Translations under genes and position numbers: made by a program | In this document: positions 6,540-12,189 of the stretch, piece after piece | Position numbering within the stretch: the stretch's first letter is position 1 | How the letters are laid out: each line of letters starts with the position of its first letter | Source: Gemmatimonadota bacterium | GTDB taxonomy: Bacteria > Gemmatimonadota > Gemmatimonadetes > Gemmatimonadales > Gemmatimonadaceae | Reading direction: 5' to 3' | NCBI GenBank assembly: GCA_003142495.1 | Contig: PLMM01000260.1 | Coordinates: 1 to 12,189, forward strand | Length of the DNA: 12,189 nt | Notes under the pieces: model-generated | Seen by the model: only the letters and a program-made list of their open reading frames with translations | Database searches by the model: none | Told to the model about the DNA's origin: nothing

Positions 6540-9277
6540 CGCAAAATGGCGCATCCGCGACCCCGATCTCCGAGCGCGACCGCGACATCCTGCGGTCGTT
6601 CGCGCGGCGCATCGATGGCTCCGATGCAGGTGCGCACAACAACCTCGGCGTCCTCTACTACAACAAGGGGATGTACGAGGACGCGGTGTCCGCGTTCGCG
6701 CGCGCGCTCGAGATCGATCCGAAGATGCAGGTGGCGCAGCGGAATCTCGAGGTCGCGTACTTTCACACGGGCTACTACGATCGCCGCGTGACGGAGCTCC
6801 GCGACCGGCTTCGTACGCACCCGGATGATCGGGACGCGCGCTGGGAGCTCGGCCGCGCGTACGCAGCGATCGGCGACGGGAAGGAAGCGGTCGCGGAATT
6901 CAACGCGATCCTGCAGTACGCGCCGAACGACATTGGCGCGATCGTGCAGCTCGGCCTGGCCGAGAAGGCAAATGGCGATCTCGAGAAGGCGCAGTGCTGG
7001 CTCGATCGCGCGCTCGCGCTCGACGAGAAGAGCCCGCTCGTGCACCAGTACATCGGCGAGGTGCGCTACAACCGCGGGCTCAACGATCAGGCGCTCACCG
7101 CGCTGCATCGCTCGATCGAGCTCTCCCCCGAGAACGCCGACGCGCACTATCTCCTCGGCTTCGTGCTCGGCGATCTCGGCCGCCACGAAGAGGCGCGCAT
7201 GTCGACGAAGCGCGCGATTCAGCTCAATCCGTCGCTCTCGCGCGCGCAGGCGAATCTCTCGATCGACCGCTACAACACCGCGCGCTACAACGAGCTCGTT
7301 CCCGAGCGGCAGGAGCGCCGCTCCTCTGCGCTCGAGCTGTCGACGGACGGCCACCTCGCGCACTACAACCTCGGTCTCGCCTTCCGGCAGAAGGGCTACT
7401 ACGCCGAGGCGTTGAAGGAGTACAAGCTCGCGCTCGAGCGCAACGAGGATGAGAATCTCGTGCGTCAGGCGATGGCCGAAGTGCATCTGCTCAAGAAGGA
7501 TGCGTCGGCCGCGATCGAGCTCTACGACCAGATCCTGCTCGCGCAGACGGACTCGCCCAAGCTCTGGTGCGAGCGCGGTGTGGCGTTGCACCAGCAGGGG
7601 CAGCACGCCGCAGCGGCGGCGAGCTACCGTCGCGCGCTCGCGATCGATCCGGCGTACGCGATCGCGCACAACAACCTCGGCGTCGCGCAGTATCACGCGG
7701 GCGAGACCGAAGGCGCGGTGGACTCCTTCCGTGCCGCGCTGTCGTCGCAGCCGAACTTCGTAAAGGCGTGGCTCAACCTCGCGCTCCTGCTCTTCCGCGG
7801 AAAGCGGCTGCAGCTCGGGCTCGAGTCGTATCGCCAGGTGCTCACCCTCGAGCCCGAGCAGCCTGTTGCGTGGAACGGCGTTGGCCTCGTGCTCGCGGAG
7901 CTCAAGAAGTTCGAGGACGCGCGCAACGCGTTCGGCCGCTCGATCCACTCGCGTCCGGCGTTCGCCGAGGCGCACTACAACCTCGGCTTCACGCTCTCGA
8001 ACCTCGGCGACTTCGAGGGTGCGCTGCGCGCGACGAAGCGCGCGCTCGAGCTCGACCCGTACTACACGCCGCAGAAGTTCGAGCTCGCGATCGATGTCGA
8101 ATACGAGGATCCCGATCTCTCGATCGCGCCGGAGCTCGGCGGCGGCGAGCACACGGCCACGGGCGTCGACAACTTCGCATTCGATGCGGAGATTCTCGAC
8201 TCGCTCTTTACGCAGCTCTCGCCGGACGGTCTGCCCGAGGCCGAGATGGCGAAGCCGCCCACGGTCGAGACGATCGCCGAGCAGCACTTCGTGCTCGCGA
8301 ACGACTATCTCGCGAAGGGGATGCTCGATCGCGCGGCGGTCGAGGCGAATCGCTCACTCGTGCGCGGCGCGCCCACGGCCGAGGGCTTTGCGATCCTCGG
8401 CGAGATCTTCATGCGTCAGGGACTCTTCGGCGAGGCGCTCGAGCGCTATCGGAGCGCTCGTCTGGGCGCGCCAGTGAATGCCAAACTGCTCGCGGGCGAG
8501 ACGCGCGCGCTGCTCGCGCTCGATCGAGTGGTCGAGGCGCGCTCGACGGCGGAGACGTTGCTGAGCGTCGATGGCGGATCGGTGGAGGCGCTGCTGCTCA
8601 CCGCTGCCGCGCGCGCGCGTGCGGGCGATCCCGCCGCGGCGCGCGAGCTGCTGCGCAGCGCGCGGCGACTCGCCCCTGCGCGCGCAGACGTGCTCAAGGA
8701 GTTCGGCGACGTCGCGCGGCTCGCGGGCGATGTCGACGGCGCGATCGCGGCGTATCGCAATGCGCTCGATCTCGATCACGACTTTGCGGTGGTGCACTAC
8801 GAGCTCGCGCGACTGCTCGCCGAGCGCGGTGAGCCGGCCAAGGCGGAAGAGTCGCTGCTCGCGGCGCTCGAGGCCGTGCCCACGTACGTGGAGGCGATGC
8901 TCGCGCTCGCGAACGTGCGCCGTCGCTTCGGGCGCGTCGAGGCAGCGCTGCCGCCGCTGGTCGAGTTGCTGCGGCGCGATCCGTACAACATCGACGCGCT
9001 GCTCTCGCTCAGCGAGGTGCTGCTCGAGCTCGACCGCTACGACGATGCGGCGATCTCGATCGATCGCGTGCTGCGCTTCGACCCGCGTCACGTGCTCGCG
9101 CTCTTTCTCAAGGGACAGCTGCTCGCCGACCGCCACCGCTACCGCGATGCCATCGGCACGTGGCAGCGCGTCATCGAGCTCGAGCCCGATGGCGATCACG
9201 CGCGCCGCGCGCGTCGCGAATCGCGGACCGCCGCCGATCTGCTCCGGATCTTCCAGAGCCGGCAGGAGGTCGCGTAG
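6536..9277 (+). CDS. Large protein of about 22 tetratricopeptide repeats in two blocks
   Basis: A 913-residue soluble scaffold with no signal peptide or membrane segment. Repeats of 34 residues with TPR consensus (for example AHNNLGVLYYNKGMYEDAV and AEAHYNLGFTLSNLGDFEGAL) can be laid end to end. Six run from 31 to 234 and seven from 272 to 510. After a 70-residue non-TPR acidic linker (511-580, AIDVEYEDPDLSI and FDAEILDSLFTQL), nine more run from 581 to 886. A second break (235-271) is charged (ELVPERQERR). The GTG start overlaps the cheC stop (GTGA), and the stop abuts the next ATG. TPR arrays bind partner proteins; no enzymatic motif is seen. In Myxococcus the long TPR protein SgmX is an MglA effector that activates type IV pili. 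Co-location with mglBA makes a similar role the leading hypothesis, but homology to SgmX is not shown here. Gene call sure, function unknown. Confidence 0.95.
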   Translation: MTQNGASATPISERDRDILRSFARRIDGSDAGAHNNLGVLYYNKGMYEDAVSAFARALEIDPKMQVAQRNLEVAYFHTGYYDRRVTELRDRLRTHPDDRDARWELGRAYAAIGDGKEAVAEFNAILQYAPNDIGAIVQLGLAEKANGDLEKAQCWLDRALALDEKSPLVHQYIGEVRYNRGLNDQALTALHRSIELSPENADAHYLLGFVLGDLGRHEEARMSTKRAIQLNPSLSRAQANLSIDRYNTARYNELVPERQERRSSALELSTDGHLAHYNLGLAFRQKGYYAEALKEYKLALERNEDENLVRQAMAEVHLLKKDASAAIELYDQILLAQTDSPKLWCERGVALHQQGQHAAAAASYRRALAIDPAYAIAHNNLGVAQYHAGETEGAVDSFRAALSSQPNFVKAWLNLALLLFRGKRLQLGLESYRQVLTLEPEQPVAWNGVGLVLAELKKFEDARNAFGRSIHSRPAFAEAHYNLGFTLSNLGDFEGALRATKRALELDPYYTPQKFELAIDVEYEDPDLSIAPELGGGEHTATGVDNFAFDAEILDSLFTQLSPDGLPEAEMAKPPTVETIAEQHFVLANDYLAKGMLDRAAVEANRSLVRGAPTAEGFAILGEIFMRQGLFGEALERYRSARLGAPVNAKLLAGETRALLALDRVVEARSTAETLLSVDGGSVEALLLTAAARARAGDPAAARELLRSARRLAPARADVLKEFGDVARLAGDVDGAIAAYRNALDLDHDFAVVHYELARLLAERGEPAKAEESLLAALEAVPTYVEAMLALANVRRRFGRVEAALPPLVELLRRDPYNIDALLSLSEVLLELDRYDDAAISIDRVLRFDPRHVLALFLKGQLLADRHRYRDAIGTWQRVIELEPDGDHARRARRESRTAADLLRIFQSRQEVA
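9264..9269 (+). promoter_or_regulatory. Ribosome binding site of the PATAN-TPR gene
   Basis: AGGAGG lies inside the end of the TPR gene, 8 bp before ATG 9278, which itself directly follows the TAG stop. It confirms this start and implies translation by reinitiation. Confidence 0.75.
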
Positions 9278-10438
9278 ATGGCCATCGAGGGACCACTTCG
9301 CGAGCTGGGCATCCACGACGTCTTCCAGCTGCTCGACCTCAGCCGGAAGACCGGCGCGCTCACGGTGACATCGGTGCTGCGCGACAATCAGGGGACGGTC
9401 TACTTCGATCACGGTGCCGTGGTGTTCGCAGCGATTCGCAGCAATCCGCATCCGCTCGGCGAGCTGCTCCTGCGTGGCGGCAAGATCACCGAGGCGGACC
9501 TCGCGCGCGCGCGCGACGCGCAGCGCACGGCGAAGTCGCGGCGCAAGCTCGGCGAGCTGCTCGTCGAGAGCGGCTCGCTCACGAGCAAGGAGCTCGAGCG
9601 GCAGGTGCGCTTCCAGGTCGAAGAGGTGGTGTTCGAGCTGATGTCGTGGCGCGAAGGCTTCTTCTCCTTCGAGGAGCAGGAAGTGAGCGACGCGCCGGCC
9701 GAGGCGAACATTCGAATCTCGACGGAGTCGCTGTTGATGGAGGCCGCGCGCCGCATCGACGAGTGGTCGCGCATCGAGGGGAAGGTCGCGCACCTCGGCG
9801 TCATCCCGGTGCTCGCGCCCGTCGCCGACGATCATCCCGGTTTCCTCGACCTGCGCCCGCGCGAGTGGGAAGTGCTCGCCGAGATCGACGGCTCGCGCGA
9901 CCTCCGCGCGATCGCGACGCTCCTCGCGCAGAGCGAGTTCGATGTCGCGCGCGTCGCGTATGGCTTGCTCTCGACCGGCATCGTCGAGCTGCGCAACGGA
10001 GTGCATCCGCCGGAAGCGACTGCGGATGGCGCGACGCCCGCGTCGCCGACGACGGTCATGCCGCTCGAGGCCGCGGCCGTCGCGCTGCATTCCGGGGAGC
10101 CGCAGGTCGCCCTCGCGATCTGTGAGCGCATCACCTTCGAGACGCCGGAGCTGGCGGAGGGGCATCTGCTGCACGCGCGCGTGCTGAACCGGCTCGGGCG
10201 GCAGGACGAGGCGGCGCGCGCCATCGCGCGCGGCATCGAGGCCGATCCGCTGAACTCCGATCTGCACGCCGAGAGCGGCTACTGCGCCGCGTGGACGGGC
10301 GACTACCTCGATGCGCTCGCGTCGTGGGAACGGTCGCTGCGTTTGAACCCGGGAAGTCCCGACGCACAACGAATTCGAGCGGCGCGCGATGCGGCGAGCC
10401 GTCTTCGCTGCCTGCTGCAGGAGCACATCGATGTCTGA
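9278..10438 (+). CDS. PATAN (DUF4388) protein with C-terminal TPRs
   Basis: A 386-residue protein. Residues 1-58 form the PATAN/DUF4388 start (GPLRELGIHDVFQLLDLSRKTGALTV, read in two parts, then GTVYFDHGAVVFA). Two similar helical blocks follow, LGELLLRGGKITEADLARA (60-78) and LGELLVESGSLTSKELERQ (91-109), resembling the GspE/PilB N-terminal module. Then come FELMSWREGFFSFEE (119-133), a probable winged-helix segment (about 190-240, REWEVLAEIDGSRDLRAIA) and two or three TPR-like units (262-370). PATAN was named for cyanobacterial PatA; PATAN response regulators in cyanobacteria act in type IV pilus phototaxis, and DUF4388 proteins are common in myxobacteria. Here no receiver domain is fused, so CheY would have to signal in trans. 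It starts immediately after the TPR gene stop and overlaps the next gene by 8 bp. Domain assignment is good; the function in a pilus or polarity pathway is inferred. Confidence 0.9.
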   Translation: MAIEGPLRELGIHDVFQLLDLSRKTGALTVTSVLRDNQGTVYFDHGAVVFAAIRSNPHPLGELLLRGGKITEADLARARDAQRTAKSRRKLGELLVESGSLTSKELERQVRFQVEEVVFELMSWREGFFSFEEQEVSDAPAEANIRISTESLLMEAARRIDEWSRIEGKVAHLGVIPVLAPVADDHPGFLDLRPREWEVLAEIDGSRDLRAIATLLAQSEFDVARVAYGLLSTGIVELRNGVHPPEATADGATPASPTTVMPLEAAAVALHSGEPQVALAICERITFETPELAEGHLLHARVLNRLGRQDEAARAIARGIEADPLNSDLHAESGYCAAWTGDYLDALASWERSLRLNPGSPDAQRIRAARDAASRLRCLLQEHIDV

Positions 10439-11276
10439 TGAGATCAGAAGGCTGAGTGAGGAGCTCGCGCGAGATCCGTCGAGCCTCGTGTTCATGCAGC
10501 TGGGGGAGGCGCTGCGGCGCGCGGGGCAGCTCGACCTGGGGCTCAAGGTCGCGCATCGCGGACTCGAGCGGCACGCGCACAACGCGGACGCGCACGATCT
10601 GCTCGCGCGCATCCGCGTCGATCGCGGCGAGCTGCAGGACGCCTTTGATGAATGGGACATGGTGCTGCGACTCGCGCCGAGTCACGTGGGTGCGCGAAAG
10701 GGGATGGGGTATGTGCTCTTCAAGCAGGGGAAGCTGGCCGAGGCAGAGCAGCATCTGAGCACGGCCGCGACGCACGATCGCGGCGACTCATCGATCGCGA
10801 CGGCGCTGCGCATGGTGCGACGGCTGCTGCGGTACGCGCACGTCGCGGGGAACGGCAGCGGCGCTCCCGGCCACGCGGAGCTCGTCGCGGCGCAGCGGCG
10901 CGTGGAAGAGGAAGCGCGGCTGCTCTTCGCCGACATCTTAGGCGAGGGAGAGCACACGGCGCTGCTCCTCAACGCCGATGGCCTCGTTGCGGCGGGGCTG
11001 TACGTCACGGCCGATGGCGAGGATGTGTCGCAGGAAGTCGGTGCGGCGCTCACGGGCGTGCGCGATGAGGCGTTGCGTGCGGTGCGCCATCTCGATCTCG
11101 GCGCGTGGAAGGCGGTGGTGTACGAGACCGATCTCGCGACGATCGCGCTCGCGCCGGCCATCGACGAGTCGATGGTGCTGGTCGCGGCAGGGCGATCGGT
11201 GCCGCTGGGCTTCGTGCGGCGCGTGCTGGACCGATGCGTGCTACGCGCGACCACCTGGCTCGAGGAGGTTGCATGA
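10431..11276 (+). CDS. TPR-roadblock/LC7 fusion protein
   Basis: A 281-residue protein. Residues 1-130 hold about three TPR-like units (LVFMQLGEALRRAGQLDLGL, ADAHDLLARIRVDRGELQDA, ARKGMGYVLFKQGKLAEAE). Residues about 158-275 form a roadblock/LC7 domain: helix LLFADILGEGEHTALLLNADGLVAAGL (in two pieces), a central helix EVGAALTGVRDEALRAV, and strands WKAVVYETDLATIALAPA and MVLVAAGR. Roadblock proteins dimerise and bind small Ras-like GTPases, and MglB is the bacterial model. ATG 10431 is supported by AGGAG 7 bp upstream and overlaps the previous gene by 8 bp; longer in-frame readings add non-homologous sequence. The stop overlaps the next start as ATGA. It may bring MglA or another roadblock partner to the TPR/PATAN proteins (inference). 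It lacks the MglB-type EG/AG-K and SLGLVR motifs, so it is not MglB itself. Confidence 0.88.
   Translation: MSDEIRRLSEELARDPSSLVFMQLGEALRRAGQLDLGLKVAHRGLERHAHNADAHDLLARIRVDRGELQDAFDEWDMVLRLAPSHVGARKGMGYVLFKQGKLAEAEQHLSTAATHDRGDSSIATALRMVRRLLRYAHVAGNGSGAPGHAELVAAQRRVEEEARLLFADILGEGEHTALLLNADGLVAAGLYVTADGEDVSQEVGAALTGVRDEALRAVRHLDLGAWKAVVYETDLATIALAPAIDESMVLVAAGRSVPLGFVRRVLDRCVLRATTWLEEVA
11262..11268 (+). promoter_or_regulatory. Ribosome binding site of the stand-alone roadblock gene
   Basis: GAGGAGG within the last codons of the TPR-roadblock gene, 4 bp before ATG 11273, fixes the start at the ATGA overlap. Confidence 0.7.
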
Positions 11277-11623
11277 GCGCGTCGCCGTTCGATGGGATCC
11301 TGTCGCTGCTCATTCGGCAGCGCGGCGTACTCGGCTGTCTCGTCGTCGGCGAGGCGGATGGCATCATCGTCGACTCGAATGTGCAGGTCGGAATCCAGGC
11401 GAACGTCGTCGCGGCGCTGGCGGCGGCGCTCTACCGGAAGGCGCGCCTCACCTCTGCTGCGGCCGGGCTGAGCACGATCGGCTTTCTTCAGCTCGAGGCG
11501 GAGAAGGGGCACATCTGCGCGATCGGTCGCGACGGGCTGGTGCTGGTGACGCTGGCCGAGCCGCGCGCGCACATCGGCAGGATTCGCGGGGCGATGCTCG
11601 AGTCGTTGAGCGTTCTCGCGTGA
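11273..11623 (+). CDS. Roadblock/LC7-domain protein
   Basis: A 116-residue protein that is little more than one roadblock fold: N-terminal helix (PFDGILSLLIRQRG), strand pair VLGCLVVGEADGIIVDS (19-35), central helix QANVVAALAAALYRKA (42-57), strands GFLQLEAEKGHICAIG and LVLVTLAE, and a C-terminal helix HIGRIRGAMLESLSVL. The DGIIVD turn is typical of bacterial roadblock proteins. No membrane segment or extra domain is present. It overlaps the neighbours by 4 bp on both sides (ATGA and GTGA), placing it between a TPR-roadblock fusion and MglB. Likely roles are homodimer or heterodimer formation with the other two roadblock proteins and regulation or localisation of MglA (inference). Which partner it binds cannot be told from sequence. 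Confidence 0.85.
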   Translation: MSASPFDGILSLLIRQRGVLGCLVVGEADGIIVDSNVQVGIQANVVAALAAALYRKARLTSAAAGLSTIGFLQLEAEKGHICAIGRDGLVLVTLAEPRAHIGRIRGAMLESLSVLA

Positions 11624-12132
11624 GAACTCACGTTGCGGAGCCATGGATCGAGGCTCCGCTCCAGACGTTCGTCGACGACGCGGGGGCGCTCTTCGCGCTC
11701 CTGCTTCACCCGAACGGGCAGGTGATGGGCCAGTTCGGATTTACGCGTGCCGTGGATGTCATGGCTGCATGCGCGCTCGCCGCCGCGATTCATGCGTCCG
11801 CGGGGGAGCTGGGGCGCGAGCTGGATGGGAAGCCGTTCCGCGAGATGTATCATGCGGGGAAGAACCGGCAGATCTTCATTGGCGACGTGCCGACGACGCG
11901 GCACCGCTTCGTTTTTCTCACCGTTTTCGATGCGGAAAGCTCACTTGGGCTGGTTCGCATCTACTTTCAGGAGTTGTGCGCGCTGCTCGAGAACGCTCAG
12001 CCGCCTGCTCTTCCGCAGACGCCGATCTCCGCCGCATCGCTCGAGCAGGACCTGAATCGCAATCTCGCCATCCTCTTCGGTCGCGCGCCGCGCGATTCGA
12101 ATGGCAGCGAGTCGTCCATCTCCCTCGCCTGA
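11620..12132 (+). CDS. mglB: MglB-like roadblock protein (GTPase-activating protein for MglA)
   Basis: MglB dimers stimulate GTP hydrolysis by MglA and set the lagging pole in Myxococcus. This 170-residue protein shows the MglB order: N-terminal helix (APLQTFVDDAGALFALLL), strand pair HPNGQVMGQFG (30-40), central helix (VDVMAACALAAAIHASAGEL), then REMYHAGKNRQIFIGDV (74-90), RFVFLTVFDAESSLGLVRIYF (96-116, in two strands) and a C-terminal tail ending SLEQDLNRNLAILFGR. From memory, Myxococcus MglB (about 159 residues) has closely similar FHEG-K, VIFDNRTSLGLVRL and terminal DDIDNLF segments. The GTG at 11620 is the first initiator in frame and gives a GTGA overlap with the preceding stop; the ribosome site is weak, suggesting coupling. 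It lies 6 bp upstream of mglA, the same gene order as in Myxococcus. Confidence rests on the SLGLVR block plus context. Confidence 0.87.
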   Translation: MRTHVAEPWIEAPLQTFVDDAGALFALLLHPNGQVMGQFGFTRAVDVMAACALAAAIHASAGELGRELDGKPFREMYHAGKNRQIFIGDVPTTRHRFVFLTVFDAESSLGLVRIYFQELCALLENAQPPALPQTPISAASLEQDLNRNLAILFGRAPRDSNGSESSISLA

Positions 12133-12138
12133 AGCGCC

Positions 12139-12189
12139 GTGTCACTGGTCAACTACGCCACTCGTGAGATCACCTGCAAGATCGTCTAC
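12139..12189 (+). CDS. mglA: MglA Ras-like GTPase, first 17 codons (truncated by window end)
   Basis: The GTG at 12139 opens a frame reading MSLVNYATREITCKIVY to the last base. This matches the very conserved N-terminus of bacterial MglA, recalled as [21 protein letters not shown] in Myxococcus; the P-loop would begin just beyond the window. MglA-GTP marks the leading pole and activates type IV pili or gliding machinery. The start is 6 bp after the MglB stop, with only a weak TGAAG upstream, so the two are probably translated together. Only about 17 residues are visible, so GTPase motifs cannot be checked here. The identity rests on the N-terminal match and the mglB neighbour. Confidence 0.85.
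   Translation, partial: MSLVNYATREITCKIVY

Noticed and set aside
6640..9190. Repetitive DNA across the TPR gene
   Set aside because: The periodicity is at protein level (34-residue TPRs); nucleotide copies have diverged, so it is not a DNA repeat or mobile element.
9501..9515. Alternating CG run (about seven CG units) that could form Z-DNA
   Set aside because: It encodes a normal Leu-Ala-Arg-Ala-Arg stretch of the PATAN protein and is explained by Ala/Arg codon choice in high-GC DNA.
8354..10660. 768-codon open frame on the minus strand, and another of 615 codons at 6440-8287
   Set aside because: They lie antisense to genes with clear TPR and PATAN homology. Their translations are Arg/Glu/His-rich low complexity without domains. 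Long antisense frames are expected from this GC-rich codon usage.

Overview
The window is high-GC bacterial DNA, coding almost end to end on the + strand, with no RNA gene, mobile element or CRISPR array that I can see. The mix of genes (a type 2-like isoleucyl-tRNA synthetase, a TraR/DksA zinc-finger protein, a CheC-type chemotaxis phosphatase, PATAN/DUF4388 and roadblock proteins, and mglBA) fits a soil or freshwater phylum such as Gemmatimonadota. A myxobacterium or an acidobacterium is possible. This placement is an inference from gene content and GC bias, not from a marker gene.

Region 1 (1-3415) is housekeeping: the 3' part of ileS, a DksA/TraR-type protein, lspA (signal peptidase II) and an RluA/RluD-family pseudouridine synthase. 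The genes abut or overlap and are probably co-transcribed.

Region 2 (3390-6539) is a minimal chemosensory core. cheW starts inside the end of the pseudouridine synthase gene and is followed by cheY, cheA and cheC. CheA has no P2 domain; its P1-P3 linker is Ala-rich and partly built from a degenerate 12-bp tandem repeat. A hairpin fills the cheY-cheA gap. No receptor, CheR, CheB or CheD gene lies in the window.

Region 3 (6536-12189) follows with a GTGA overlap and holds a protein of about 22 TPRs, a PATAN(DUF4388)-TPR protein, a TPR-roadblock fusion, a stand-alone roadblock protein, MglB and the first 17 codons of MglA. MglA is a Ras-like GTPase that sets cell polarity and controls type IV pili or gliding in Myxococcus and Thermus; MglB is its roadblock-fold GAP.

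All junctions from cheW to mglA are overlapping or at most about 30 bp, so the block reads as one operon joining a CheA-CheY phosphorelay to an MglA/MglB polarity switch. The likely output is surface (type IV pilus) motility rather than a flagellar motor. The TPR, PATAN and extra roadblock proteins in between are the candidate new connectors. No gene-free stretch longer than 30 bases exists in the window.
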